DNA from: Azolla caroliniana
Lineage: Eukaryota; Polypodiophyta
Assembly (NCBI GenBank): GCA_043228905.1
Contig: JBHGNT010000021.1
Span: 7,936,001-8,000,000 of the forward strand
DNA: 64,000 nt
Direction of reading: 5' to 3'
In this document: piece by piece, positions 42,562 through 55,127 of the stretch
Position numbering within the stretch: position 1 is the stretch's first letter
How the letters are laid out: every line of letters begins with the position of its first letter
Made by a program: the position numbers and the translations under genes
The notes under the pieces: model-generated
Seen by the model: the letters and a program-made list of their open reading frames with translations, nothing else
Database searches by the model: none
Told to the model about the DNA's origin: nothing

Positions 42562-45500
42562 CTATGTGGATAGAGATGAATCCACAAATGAGATTAGGCC
42601 TAAAGCTTTGCGGAAAGCTTCAAACTTCTCCCTAGGTAGAGCCTTTGTGAAGAGGTCTGCAATGTTATCCTGTGTGGGCACATAAGCCAAACTGATCTCT
42701 CTAGTGGAGAACCTTTCCCTTACATAGTGATAATGCACCTCAATGTGCTTAGTGCGAGCATGGAACACATGGTTCCTTGCAACTGCCAATGCGCTTTGAC
42801 TATCAGTGAAGATGGTGGTGGCAAAAGACTGACCAACAACCAAATCAGCTAAAAGGCATCTGAGCCACACACACTCAACTGTAGTTGTGAAAGCTGCCCT
42901 ATACTCAGCCTCACAACTAGAAGTGACCATAGTAGGCTGCTTCTTGCTCAACCAAGATATGCATGAGCTACCAAGCATTAAGCAAAAACCACTAGTGGAC
43001 ACATGAGTGTCATAACAACCAGCCCAATCAGAGTCAGAAAAAGCATGCAGGTCTGGCGATAGTGATCCCCCCTTGGGATAAAACAACCCAAGTGACAAGG
43101 TACCACTCAAGTAGCAAAAGATGCGCTCAACTGCCTACCAATGCTTAACTCCTGGGCAATGCATAAACGTGCTCATTTGAGAGACAACAAACTGAATGTC
43201 AGGTCGGGTTATGCATAAGTAAATCAAGCATCCAACTACTTGCTGATAGAGAACAACATCAAATGCATCTCCAACATCATGAAGGCTCAAACATAAACCT
43301 GTCTCAATGGGAGTGGCAATATGTTTACAGTCTTCAAGGTCAAAACGTTGTAATAATGTGTCAATGTATTTTGATTGACACAAAGCTATTCCACCATCGA
43401 CTTGCATGAATTGAATGCCTAAATAATGATGCAAATGCCCCAAATCTGACATCTCAAAAGAGGCATGCAAATCAACCTTAAAGTCCGCAATATGCTTCTC
43501 ATTGGGATCAATGAGCAACATATCATCGACATACACAACCATGATCAGAAATACATCATAAACACGCTTAACATATAAGGTGCTTTTAGTTGAACTATTC
43601 TCAAACCCAAATGCAATCAAATAGGCATGTATCTTTTCATACCAAGAACGTGGTGCTTGCCTCAAAGCCATATAATGCCTTTCTCAACCTGCACACTTTG
43701 TGTTCATGCCCTTTCTACACAAAACCATGGGGCTGGGATACATACACTTCCTCATGAAGATCACCATTTAGAAATGTTGTTTTAATGTCCAACTGATGTA
43801 CATTCCAACCACGATGAGTTGCAATTGCACAGATGCTACGAACAGTAGTCATACGACAGGTGGGAGCAAAGGTCTCATCAAAATCAATGCCTTTTTCTTG
43901 GGCATAACCTTTCGCAACAAGCCTAGCCTTATACCTGTCAATAGTTCCATCAAGTTTACACTTTAGCTTATATACCCACTTAGTGCCAATAGCCTTCTTG
44001 CTAGGAGGCAAGTCACATAAAGACCATGTACCAATCTTCATAATAGCATCATATTCTGATTGCATAGCAGCCATCCAATTTTCTGAATTTTGTGCTTCAT
44101 CAAAAGAAACAAGCTCACTCTCATCGCAAACACTAGGGGCAACCATAACATAACAATTTGATGCAAAAGAAGCACTATGATAGCCTGGACAATTACAATA
44201 TGACAAAGGAAAATCCAATTTACTGTCTTGCAAAGTCTGCAACAGCCATTTAGGCACAATCTTTGCCTCCTCTATATCAACCCTCTCATTAATAAGTGCA
44301 TCATGTAAGTCTGCATCAGAAATAGAATGATTTGCATCAGAAATGGAATGATCTGCATCATTATAAGTAGCTTCCAAAGGCTGAGAAGGTGCCTCAAGTG
44401 GGCCAACACTTAACTATCCACTTGTAAATAGAGGCAACAAAGTGTCATACACATCTCTGGAGCTAACTGATGTCTCCTTCGTACATGAAAGAAGTGGTTG
44501 AATTGCATCCTCCACAAAAACAATATCACGGCTAACCAAAATGCATTTAGATTGTGGATGACACAGATGATAGCCTTTACTTTCAGAATTGTATCCTACA
44601 AAAATACATTTCCCTGCTTTATCATCCAATTTTTTACATTGTTGTTTAGGCACTAATGCATATGCCAAACAACCAAAAACACGCAAATGAGCAACAGATG
44701 GCTTTTGGCGATGCCAAGCTTCAATGGAGTGATAGAGTGCAGTGCTTTAGTGGGACACCTGTTGAGTACATATGTTGCACACATGACAGTCTCAAGCTAG
44801 AAACTATGTGGTAAGTCATGACTTTTGACCATACACCTCGCCATTTCCATGAGTGACCTGTTCTTTCTTTCAGCAACTCCATTTTGTTGAGGTGTATACA
44901 GCACTATACACTGATGTTTTATCCCATGTTCAGCCAGAAATGCATTAAACTCAGAAGACATATAATCCCCCCCTCGATCAGAACGAAGGGTGCCCATTTT
45001 ACATGCTGACAAATTCTCAACCAAAGCTAGAAATTGTTTGAAGCACAGAAACTCTTCGGACTTTGCCTTCAATGGATATACCCATGCATGCCTAGAAAAG
45101 TCATCAATGAAAGTAACGAAATAAAGATAGTTCCCAAGAGAATGTGTCTACATAGGACCACAAACATCGCTATGAACAAGCTGCAATTTCTGCATAGCTC
45201 TAACTGAACCATCTTTTGGAAAGGATGAATGTTGCATTTTGCCCAAAATATAGCCTTCACAAACATGCTTCCGAGGTGCCTCAAGTTTAGGCAAGGAGGA
45301 TACTATTTCAGATTTCTGCAGGCGAAGCAAACTTGCAAATTTCAGAAGACCAAAGCGTGCATGCCAAATCTTTGCATCTGAAATAGCTTGAGAATCTTGT
45401 ATTGCACAAGCTTGATCATTTATAGATCTTTCATAATCTACGAGCTTATACAACCCATGACATAAAATGCCAGAAGCAATAATAACATCCCCATTGGACA

Positions 45501-46830
45501 GATCATGAACTTTACACCTGTCATCAACAAATTTAACGACCAAGCCAACTTTGGCTAATGATGAAACTGACAACAGATTTTTCTTGATCCCTGGCACAAA
45601 CAAAGCATCTAACAAGATGAAAGGACTACCATCAGCAATAGTCAAAATGATATTACCAACAACCATAACTGGATAAGATGAGTTGTTGGAGCATGTGATA
45701 GTATTCCCTATAGGGGTAGGCTCCAATGAAGTGAAGAAATTGCGCTACAAGGTAATATGTTTGGTTGCCCCACTATCGAAGTACCAAAAATCTGATTGTA
45801 CAACAGACATACATTGTTCAAGTGAAGATGGGTCAAAACTGCAAACAGTAGTAAATGTCCATTCTTCATTCTGCACAAGATTTGCAGACTCAGTTTTTGG
45901 TGCAAAAACTTCTGCAACAATGAGTCCTGCCTCCTTTTTCTTTGCCTCTTTTGCAGCCAATTTTGGACAGTTCTTCATAATATGATCAATTCCTTTACAA
46001 TATTTGCAAAACAGTTTTTGTTTCTGCTCTTGTTTTTTTTCATTCACTTGTGAATTATTAGCAAATCTCTGCTTGCTAGCAGAGGAGTTCCATTTACCTT
46101 TGCCCTTCTAACTAGCTAGGAAAGCTTGATCTGCAACACGCATAATAGACCTGTTTTGCCTAGACTGATCTTCCTGTAACAAAACAGAGACTAACTCCTC
46201 GAATGATAAGGAATTTGGATTACCTTTCATCATTAAACGAAGTGTAGAAGCAAAACTCTGATATGAATCAGGAAGACCATTTAGAATGGTTTGCACAAGT
46301 GAACTATCTGGTATCATTTCATCAACAAAAATTAATTGTTCCTTTGAATCTTTGATTTTTGTAAGAAAATTGTCTACAGAATCACCTTCATTTATGTGCT
46401 TGCTCTCCAATTGTTTTCGGAGATAAGCAACACGAGCCTCATTTCTTGCTTGGTACAAAGTGGTAAGAATATCCCAAACATCCTTTGCTGTCTTGCACGA
46501 GCGAATATGGGGAATAATCGCACGTTTCACAGACAAAGCTATCAAAGCATTAACCTGAGCATCTCTGCCATCCCAACGAAGTTGCTCTGTAGTTGGTACA
46601 ACAGAAATTGTAGCATGGGCATGAGCAGGATGGTCAACATCCTCGACAGAATCAATACCATCAGCATTTGTGTTCTCAACAACAAGACGTTTTTCAGCCC
46701 CTTGAACCACATTCAACAACCCCTTTGCTACTAATACATGACACATTATATAAGCCTAGAGAGGGTAATTTGTTCCATCCAGTTTATCCTCAATAGCAAG
46801 CATCCGAAATACATCATTGCTCTCAGCCAT
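42562..46830 (-). pseudogene. copia F gag-pol polyprotein
   Basis: The frame starts at ATG 46830 (MAESNDVFRMLAIEDKLDG). UBN2 gag (46746-46108) is followed by a knuckle CKYCKGIDHIMKNC (about 45964-46005) and the protease motif WYFDSGATKHITL. Then come GAG-pre-integrase and integrase (FVTFIDDFSRHAW; RSDRGGDYMSSEF; TPQQNGVAERKNRS). RT has WVYKLKCKLDGTIDRYKARL and MVVYVDDMLLI at about 43518-43550. RNase H (SDSDWAGC, TSSCEAEYRAAF, HIEVHYHYVRERF) ends at 42562. In-frame stops occur after DGTNYPL, AFLAS (46108), KHITL (45745), CGPM (45148), LPHSF (44797) and at the RT/RNase H gaps. Catalytic residues are kept. Confidence 0.9.
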
Positions 46831-47176
46831 GGCCGTGGACTGAACACGTTTTGATGTAAAAAATGGACTGATGAATGAATAAAAGGGAATAATGTACCTC
46901 TTTTACTTGAAAGATGAACAAGCGAAGAGAAAAGGGACACAAATCTGATTTCTGAGGATTATAGGAATGTCTTGGAAGACTCAAGGAGACTTTTTCTAGG
47001 ATTGAATCGACTTGGAAGCAGAAAAAATCACACAACTGAAATTACATAGAGGAAGAAAACATGCAAAAATTTGTTTTTGCAACAACAGAAAAATGCCACC
47101 ACAGATGGCACAAACGGATTGCGTATGAGAGCCATTGCATTACTGCTCAAATGTCTCTTTGTAGCTCTGATACCAC

Positions 47177-47457
47177 TGTTGGGTTCTTATTTTGAATCCC
47201 CAAAAAACATCACCACTTTAGGGTTATGAAAGTTTTTATGGACGGGGGAAAAAACCTCCTAAAAAGGGAAAAAATGCCCCTGTAGTCCTAAGTGTGTTCA
47301 CAAACATCACTGTCCTAAGTGTGTTCACACATTACTGTCCTAAATGTGTTCACACACATCACTATCCTAAGTGTGTTCACACATCACTGTCCTAAGTGTG
47401 TTCACACATCATTGTCCTAAGTGTGTTCACACACATCACTACCAAAATATGTCAACA
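47177..47457 (-). repeat. 5' LTR of copia F
   Basis: It matches the 3' LTR nearly base for base, including the tandem array, with roughly a dozen differences and small unit-number changes. Confidence 0.9.
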
Positions 47458-47689
47458 CGTATCCAGCTTGGCTTGTGACTTGTTCAGCCGACTAACCCAT
47501 CTTGAGCTTGTCCGCTCAACACTCCCCCTCAAGCTTAACTTGAGGTCAGTTCCTTGTGTCAGCTTCAGCTAGTTCCAACCTTCAGCTTGTCTTGGCGTCT
47601 TCACGCTTTGCGCGCACTCGTCTGGTTTGGTTCCGCATCCCACGACCCCTTTGGTCCAATGCTCCTTGATCCGTCCAGTTCCACACACC

Positions 47690-49266
47690 TCAACCCCTAT
47701 AGTTGGCATGTATGCTCTTCAAGCCCTTGTCAGCTCCCTCGTTGTTGCGGCATTGGCACCCCTCAACCCGCTGGTTCCTCCGTATTAGTGTCAGATTTGG
47801 CTGCCTCCTTGTCTGCCTGGCCTTCACATGATCCATCTCATCCGGATCACTTCGCTCTACCAGATTGGCTACCTTCGATCTATTACAACTCCTGGCCGAT
47901 TTGTCTATCTCCAATTTTTCCTCCATGAGGTCCTTGACCACATCTGACCACGTCCTGGTCTTGGCCTTCATCTTCAAGTTGGATCTGCCCTTATTGGCTC
48001 TGCCACCTGCCTTGCCTCCCTCTCGTTTGGTTGGCTCAGACTCTAGCTTGTTCTTTTGGTTGCTCCCCCTACATCTGGCTAGTCTATACTTAGCCAATCT
48101 CCTTCCACTTGTTCTCTTGTCTGATCCATCCTTGACTTCTTAAGCCGATTTGGATGTTCCAACTTCTTCAGCCGTCCCGGATTTGGATTCCACATTTGAT
48201 CCGGATATCCAAAATTCTATTGTTCAGATTGCTTCTCGAACATCTCTTCCCCTCTTGCCTTTGCTTTCGCTACTCCTCAAGTTCGTGTCGAGGTGTTGTA
48301 GGCCAAACATACTCGAAAAACGCCGCAACTTGTCTAGGTTGAGAGGTTTGGTGAAGATGTCAGAAACTTGCCGATTAGTCGGAATAATGCAGAAGTTCCA
48401 CTTCACCTGAGAGAACTCGCTCGCATACAAAGTGATAATGCACCTCAATGTGCTTTGTGCAAGCATGGAAGACAAGGTTCTTCACTAATTGGATCCTATT
48501 GAGATTGTCGTAGTATATCAATGTTGGCTCGAACATCTCCACTTGCAAATCCTTCAAGAACCTCTTGATCCATATGGCTTCTCATGTTGAGACAACCTCT
48601 CCTCTCTATTCGTCCTTGGTGCTCGATAGTGCAACTATCGGTTGCTTCTTACTGCCCCAAGTGATCGCGACACTTCCAAGTGAAAACGCAAAATTGGATG
48701 TCGACCTTCGATCACCGACATTTTCAGCCCAATCGGCATCCATGTAGCCAACTAACTGTCCAACTACACCAGTCTGATACAGCAACGCCCTATCCTTAGT
48801 GCCACTTACATATCTCAAGATTCTCTGCGTGCACTAAAGATGTTCGACTATCGGCTACAACATAAAATGACGGATCAATTCGACCGTATAGCTGATGTTC
48901 GGCCAAGTGATGGTCAAATATATCAGGCTTCTGACTACTTGTTGGAACCAGGTTGAGTCGCAAGTCGGGGACGATCCTTGGCGAAGCTTGACATTTCAGT
49001 CCAGAGGAGTTGAGACGGATTTGCAGTTAGTCATTCTGAACTTGAAGAGCATACTCAACACATAATGCCTTTGGTTTATCAGTATACCTTCCAAGGTGCG
49101 GATCACTTCGATCCCGAGGAAGTAATGGAGGTACCCAAGATCCTTCATTTCAAATGATGTGGCCAGGTAGAACTTTACGTAGTCGATTTCTTTTAGGTTG
49201 GCACCAACGATGACCAAGTCATCCACGTACAATAGTATACTTACCGGCTCGTCCCGACACTACCAC
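47690..49266 (-). pseudogene. copia B4: RT end, RNase H and C-terminal tail
   Basis: RT box LYVDDLVIVGANLKEIDYVK-type near 49200, then SFEMKDLGYLHYFLGIEVIR, RNase H (YMDADWAENVGDRRSTSNFA; HIEVHYHFVCERVLSGEVEL; DIFTKPLNLDKL). A tail continues beyond the usual end (LARCRGSNQK, TWSDVVKDLMEEK). It continues upstream past the hAT-like insertion at 50119-50276. Stops and frameshifts are common. Confidence 0.8.
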
Positions 49267-49274
49267 ATGAAGAG

Positions 49275-50118
49275 CAAGGTTGTTAGGTACGTTAGATACT
49301 GTACGTATACCATACGTATTTAACGTATTAATATGCGTATAGTACATCCCAATTTAAAAATAGATTAAATACATTTTTTAATATGTTAAATGCTTATAAA
49401 ATACGTATTTTACGTATAGTACATTAAATACTTCTAGAATTTGAAAATTATTTACCTTTCTAAAAAATATTTGTAATATTGTAAAAAGCATCTATGTTTA
49501 CACAAATTTGTGATGTACATTATAGTTCTACATCCTAAAATGCATATAAGACATTTGAACACTTCACATCCTAAAATACTTATAATATGGATGTCAACAT
49601 TCACTTATTCTATAAATTAGTGTAAGTGTGTATCACGATGTTCTATTTCAAATTGTAATTATTTACGATTATGCCCTCATAGGTTGAGGAATCGTCTACG
49701 ATTATCACATGCAGGATAGGTTTCTATCTTCTTTTCTCTCTTCTTCATCTTCATCTTCTATCTTCTGTGATTATCACAGTCAGAGTCAGTACAAGTTTTT
49801 GTCTTCTTTTCTCTCTTTCTTCTTCTCTTTCTTCTTCTTCTTCGTCGTCGTCGTTGTCATCTCTTCTATTCTTCTTTCTTCCTTCTTTTTGCTTCTTTTT
49901 CACTAAAATCTTTTTTTTCTTTTGCTTTTTGTTGGGGTTTTACTTACATTTTTTTATAAATACGTATTATACTTATTTTTTCAAATGTATGTTAAATACT
50001 ATATTGGACAAATGTACATGATATTTGACTGAACAACATTGAGGTATAGTACGTACTATACAAATTATGAGGTACTATATGTATTTAAACGTTAAATACG
50101 GGTACGTAAACAACCATG
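49275..50118. mobile_element. Non-autonomous hAT-like DNA transposon
   Basis: This AT-rich 844-bp unit sits inside the B4 reverse transcriptase. Ends are CAAGGTTGTTAGGTACG (left) and, read inward from the right, CATGGTTGTTTACGTACC. They match as imperfect terminal inverted repeats. The flanking 8-bp duplication ATGAAGAG is perfect (49267-49274 and 50119-50126). Removing the unit restores the RT motif TSLFMW. Subterminal regions are full of TACGTA-type palindromes. The middle has TTC/GTC microsatellites. It has no transposase, so it would depend on one supplied in trans. Confidence 0.85.
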
Positions 50119-50276
50119 ATGAAGAGTGAAGTGTCTGACTTTGATAGTGCAAACCCCATGTGACATAATCTTTGTGTGATCTTCGCATTCCAAACTAGGG
50201 CTTGCTTTAGTCCATAAAGGAACTTCTTCAGTCGGCAGACGACTGCTGTGTTTAATCTGAGAGGTTGCACCATATA
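50119..50276 (-). pseudogene. copia B4 RT fragment upstream of the hAT-like element
   Basis: The fragment reads YMVQPLRLNTAVVCRLKK, FLYGLKQA and GFALSKSDTSLF on the minus strand, continuous with 49266 once the transposon is removed. Its upstream end is the B2 LTR at 50277. Confidence 0.8.
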
Positions 50277-50707
50277 TGAAAAGAATGGCGGAAGCAATAG
50301 AAAACCAAACATACAGAAAACACGCAGGTTTAATGGAGAGCTTGAATATACACAATACGCGGGAGAGATAGAGAGAGAACACACAGAACTCAATTCAAAA
50401 TAATACTCAACTTGTACATAGGATGTGCTCAGTGAGCACTTTTATACAAGCCCTGACAATCGGGCTGACACAAGTACTGACAGTACTTGACTGCTCATAA
50501 ATGAGCCTCGACACTTACTCCCAAAACTATTCCTTACGAGGAATATCTCTTTAACGGCCTTTCGGTTTACGCACCGATACAGCCTCTCGTTACGCACCGG
50601 TTTGCGTACCAGTTTACGCATTGGTTTGGCCTAACCGATCGGTCCCAACCAATCCGGTTCTCGGCTTGCTCAACCGATCCGGCCGATGTTGAGCCTGTCT
50701 CTCAACA
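50277..50707 (-). repeat. 3' LTR of copia B2
   Basis: The LTR starts TGTTGAGAGACAGGCTC at 50707, just after the purine tract GCTTGAGGGGAAG. It ends ATTCTTTTCA at 50277, 431 bp. A TATA-like GTATAAAAGTGCTCACTGAGC is at about 50435. The same stretch occurs in the B3 LTR (61495-61518). Confidence 0.82.
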
Positions 50708-51042
50708 CTTCCCCTCAAGCTCAACTTGAGGCTCTTCGGGATCTTCCGGATCACCGCTCCGGTTCCTCCTGGCTCCACGCCTCGCTTGTGCTCCTCGACC
50801 TATTCGACTCCGCGCGCTTCGACCCTTTTGGTCGGCTTGTCGGCTCCCACGGCCCTTCACAACTCCCTTGCTATCATGGTGTTGGCGCTTCTCCTGCTGC
50901 CTTCTTTTCCGCTTGACCCTTGGTTGATTCAGTGTATCCAAATCAAACATCCGAACCGACTCGGCTACCTCCGATCGGTTTTCGCTCTCATTCGAGTTGG
51001 TTGTCTCCAACTCGTCTTCGGTCTTCTCGCCCTTGACGACGT
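50708..51042 (-). pseudogene. C-terminal tail of copia B2, distal part
   Basis: The segment reads GEKTEDELETTNSNESENRS then EVAESVRMFDLDTLNQPRVK and a Lys/Arg/Gln run, continuing the tail that starts at 58689 on the far side of gypsy E2. The B4 tail has a matching NRSKVANLVERSDPDEM stretch. Confidence 0.7.
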
Positions 51043-51650
51043 TGTCGTGAAGAAAACCGGCCAGAAGCGGAATCGGAGAAGCAAGGCGCATGAACCGACC
51101 CTACGCTTTCCCACACCAATTAATACCTTGTACATAACTAGGAGTAGGACGGTGGGTGTAAATAGACTAGATGTGACCGATCGAAAGTCTAGGGAATCAA
51201 CGAGTCGGACAGAGAATAATTTGATGAAAATGAGGGTGCAACGGCCTGCCTCGACGGCCTAAGGGGTATCGTGGATTAGTGAGGACGAAGTGCTGCCGGA
51301 TCGGGTACCGAGCTCTCTCTCTCCTCTTTCGGTGGTCATTCTCTACGGGTTTTGGGAGATCGCCGCCTTTGCTTCGTGGACAACCCGTGCGCTTCCATCA
51401 GAGGCTCTCCCTTCACGTTTTTGTGCTTGGCGTGTGAGCATTGCGTGTGTGTGGGTGTGTTCACCTGAGTTGGGTCCGTTACTGGCTTGCCGGTTGTAAT
51501 CGTTTGATTTTAATTAAGACTTTGTTCTCTCCTTCTCCCTCTGTGGTTTTGCAAAGACTTCTCCCTCTCTCTCTTCTTTCTCCCGCTCCTTGGTTCAAGG
51601 CCCCCGCGGTCCCGCCTCTTTCCACATGCGAAGAGCGTAACAACTCGACA
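51043..51650 (+). repeat. 5' LTR of gypsy E2
   Basis: The LTR is 608 bp. The 3' partner is only 380 bp because a block around 51320-51560 is missing there. Both share GGAATCAACGAG and GCATGAACCG..CCTA.GCTTTCC. Confidence 0.85.
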
Positions 51651-51669
51651 TATTTGGTGAACTTGACGT

Positions 51670-52780
51670 TGTCGCGAAGATTCGCGCGTGCGCGTGCTAC
51701 TCGAGCGACCACCGGGGTCTTGGACTGGGGAGGACGTTCACGGAATTATCGAAGAGATGACGATCAATGTAAGATTAGATGAAATTGGTTTACTTGAGAA
51801 GAAGAAAGATTGTACACTTGAGAAGTAGAAAAATATAAAGAAGATAAAGACGAATATAATTATATTGAATGATAATGGTGTTGGTGATATCACATATTGA
51901 GCCCCCCTTACACAAGCTCAAGTAGAGGCTTTTATAGGTCTTTCCATGCTTGTGACATGGACAAAACCATGGGCTAAAACCATGGTTTTGTGCACACGGT
52001 TTTGCTTATGTCATGCACAAACCATGGGTTTAGAACCATGGTTTTGTGCACATGGTTTTCTAATGGTTGTTTCATCTATAATTCATATATGAAAAGTAAA
52101 TACATAAAATCTACACTATATGATAGTTATCCTAGTGGTAAGGCAATTATCTTGTATCTTATGTTGTCCAGAGGACAGAAATGTAAAATTAGGAAATTAG
52201 CAAACGCCGAGTCCGAGTATCACGGGCCACCGATGGCTCGATTGTGTGTTAGGGGAAAAGTTATTTAAACGAGGAGCAGTACCTCAGAGAAGGGGGAGAA
52301 GAAAATTATAGGCGGAAGCACTAGCTTAGTCATTTGTAATTAGATAAACTCGTAAGGTCACCGGCCATAGGCCGTGTTCTGTAATCCTTTTCTGCAATAG
52401 CAATATATCTTAATTGTTCCTATTTTGCTGCATGAGTCTGTGCTTTGATCCATACCTATGAGTTTCACGCCGCCATGTCTATCAAAACCGCATTAGTGTT
52501 TTCTCTCTGAGCCCTGTATCTCTCTCTACGCCTCTGTTACGAGCCTTCACGTACCACGCCCTTGAAGACCGATAGACGCAGATCTATCGAAGGTGTTCAC
52601 CCAAAGGAACGGGTAACATCTTAGAGGTGCAAGGTTCAAACCTTGCTTGCACCCCTCTGTATGAACTCAAGTGCCACTAGGCCTTAGGAGGCTTATTTGC
52701 TAAGTGTATGTGCAATGTTGCACATCCTTGGTTTATTCGTCTCACTCGGTTTCACACCGTAGCCGAAAATTGTCACAACA
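51670..52780 (-). repeat. Insertion of gypsy-LTR-like sequence in the E2 leader
   Basis: The ends are TGTCGCGAAG (51670) and TGTCACAACA (52780), flanked by ACGT on both sides. The first part, TGTCGCG..CGCGCGTG.. CCACCGGGGTCTTGGAC, matches the LTR end of E1 in inverse orientation. A TATA-like CCTATAAAAGCC on the minus strand (about 51930) supports an LTR. Inside are a direct repeat of AACCATGG..TGGTTTTGTGCAC (51965-52050) and a piece related to 22960-23368 (about 52215-52617). Confidence 0.6.
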
Positions 52781-52809
52781 ACGTGAAACAGGCGGCAAAG
52801 GAGTGAAGG

Positions 52810-53830
52810 ATGAGGGAATCTGAGCTTGCTAAAGCTATGGCCGTAGCCGTCGACCAGCTAGTGAGTGCTCGCGAGGGAACGGGTGCCCTCGACAGGGCCA
52901 TTGAGTTGATCGTCAGCACCATAGGTCGATTCGGTGGGAAGAATGCCACGAGCTACTTGGAGGCCTACTGGGACGAAATGATCATGAGGGATATCTCGGT
53001 GGACAGGCAGCTGTCCGGATTCCCTCGGGTGGTGACGCCGAGCATCCACGCAGAGGTTCTTGAGGCGCTAGCCGGATGCCAGACTTGGGAGGAGTTCGAG
53101 CTATAGCTCCTCGAGATGTATGGGTTCGATGACTCGCTTCGGCTGTCGAAGCGAGACTTCATGGCATGGGTTGAGAGCCCTGGAAAGGGGAGGAACGCGT
53201 TGGTGCTCCTCCAGGAGTTCGAGAAATGGTTCACACGGCTGTCAACGCTGGACTGGACTGTGCTGGACACAAGCCGAGTACTACTATTCGTCAAGTCGGT
53301 GGATGCCATGGACCAGGAGAAGGTGGGTCTCCTATTGGAAATGGATGAAGGGCTCACGACAGACTGGGCCATGGTAAGGAGGGTCTACGGTCGTTTCGAC
53401 AAGCGGCAGGAGTGGAGCGACGAGGGCTCGTCGGCGGCAAGGCCGGTCCCGGCGAGGGAGCTCGAGGAGCCGGTGTCGGTATCGGCTAGGAAGGAAGAAG
53501 CTCGGAGTTGGCTTGAGATGGGCTCAACCCCGAGTGGAGTGGTCAAAGGTCCCTCCGGAGGCGCGGCTCTAGAAGAGCTATCGCAGATGGTGCGAGATCT
53601 CCAAATCGCACAGGCTCGGAGGGATAGCGGCGAACAGTCTCGTGACTGAAGGCCGCCGGCGGGGCAGCGGTGCATGTGGTGCAACGCAATCGGCCACATC
53701 CGGAAAGAGTGCGCGGATTTCGTCGAGGCACTCAGGAACAACGTGGTGTACCTCTGGAACGGGCGGGTGCACACGAGCGAGACCAGGAAAGCCCTAGAGT
53801 TGAGTACGGGTGTGGCGGAATGAAGCGGTT
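52810..53830 (+). pseudogene. gypsy E2 gag
   Basis: Gag starts MRESELAKAMAVAVDQLVSA. It has the capsid-like part (SYLEAYWDEMIMRDISVDRQ; FMAWVESPGKGRNALVLLQE), a linker (PVPARELEEPVS) and the knuckle CMWCNAIGHIRKEC (53671-53712). Stops: TAG 53104-53106 and TGA 53647-53649. It is closely similar to E1 gag. Confidence 0.82.
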
Positions 53831-54927
53831 GATGGAAGAGGCCGCGACACGACATGCGGAGGCTGTTAACTACTCGGCGTCGGCGGGAATCCGGGTTGGG
53901 GGTGACAAGGCCCGGAAAGCGAAGGACTCCGGATTCTGGCCGTTGGTGCTAGAAGGTCTCTCCGGAGTACGACTGAAGAAGGAAGAGGTAGACTGCGCGG
54001 AACAGCGGATCCGGGAGGTCACCGGATGGGACGACTCGGTGGAAGAAAAGACTGGCTTCGTGGTAGCCACATGCCAGAACTACGAGGTTCTGGTAGAAGA
54101 CAAGCACGCGGGAAACGCCGGAGGGGCAGGCCCCTCGCAACGGTACGACACCCGGTTCGGACCGAAGCCAAATGAGGCCGCCAACGCTGGCCACTGGAGA
54201 AGAAGAAGCAAGCCGGTTTCCGGTTGAGCACCGAAATCGAACGAACAACGGACCTGCGGAAGGTCCTGGAAGAGAGAAGGTCGAGCTATCGTTACGGGAG
54301 GTGCTGGGAATCGCCAAGAAGGAGTTCCACGACTCCATTGTCGACTTGGTGAAGTGGAAGAGGCTCTCGACGGAGCTGGAACCGGAGAGGCTGGTGGAAG
54401 TGCAGACGATGCACTTAGAAGACACGACCCTAGAGGATGAGTTGGCGGAAAGCCACTACGCGAAGCCGCATTGGGTTAGGGCCACTACAGAAATCCCTGT
54501 TCGGATTGGCGACGTCCAGGAGTCGGTGGTGGCACTGGTAGACCACGGTTCGGAGATCAACTTGATGTCCATGGACTTCTATAAAAAGGGGAAATGGCCA
54601 ATCAACACCAAGCACATGTGGAAGATACGCGTGGCGACGCGCGCTACAAAGGAGCTGCATGGTGCGTGCCTGAACGTACGTGTGAAGATCGGTGATGTCA
54701 AGATAGATCAACATTTCTTCGTGCAGGAGACTTCCTCGCACCCAGTAATTCTCGACAAACCATACATTATGGCAACACACATGGAGACGAAAGTACTGAA
54801 CAATGGGTCGGCGTATGCGCGCGTCAAGAGCCAAGACGGTCGGCATTCCGTACAATTCATGACAGTGCGACCCAACCACGAGCGAAACCATGAGACCCTC
54901 GGCGCCAACAGTCGAGGGGATTTTTAG
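53820..54927 (+). pseudogene. gypsy E2 gag-pol linker and aspartic protease
   Basis: The linker (CGGMKRLMEEAATRHAEAVN; TGFVVATCQNYEVLVEDKHA) precedes the protease: HWVRATTEIPVRIG, ALVDHGSEINLMS (54541-54561), ETSSHPVILDKPYI, YARVKSQDGRHSVQF. The stop follows RGDF at 54927. The frame changes near 54172. The active site is again D-H-G. Confidence 0.78.
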
Positions 54928-55127
54928 AGAGGGTTATCAAGGCGTGGGGCCGTGATAGTCCGGACACCCCGGAAGAACCCCACACATGTATTTTAGGTAG
55001 GAAATTTTGGCTCTCCGAAAACGGAGGTTGGACACTAACTAAACTCAGTAGCCAGGAGAGGAAGCGGGCGGAGAGACGACTTAGGGAGTGTGGAGTCCTC
55101 TCCCCCGATGAAGAAATTAGCAGCGCC

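Larger units (their letters stand above)
42215..47457 (-). mobile_element. Ty1/copia LTR retrotransposon F, complete, nested in the B4 LTR
   Basis: The LTRs are 42215-42498 and 47177-47457 (284 and 281 bp, TGTTG...CCCAACA on the element strand, differing at few sites). Target copies are CATAT (42210-42214) and CGTAT (47458-47462), one mismatch. The PBS GTGGTATCAGAGC is at 47164-47176 and the polypurine tract CCAAGGGGGATT lies next to the 3' LTR. The order gag, protease, integrase, RT, RNase H confirms copia. Full structure but broken coding. Confidence 0.93.
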
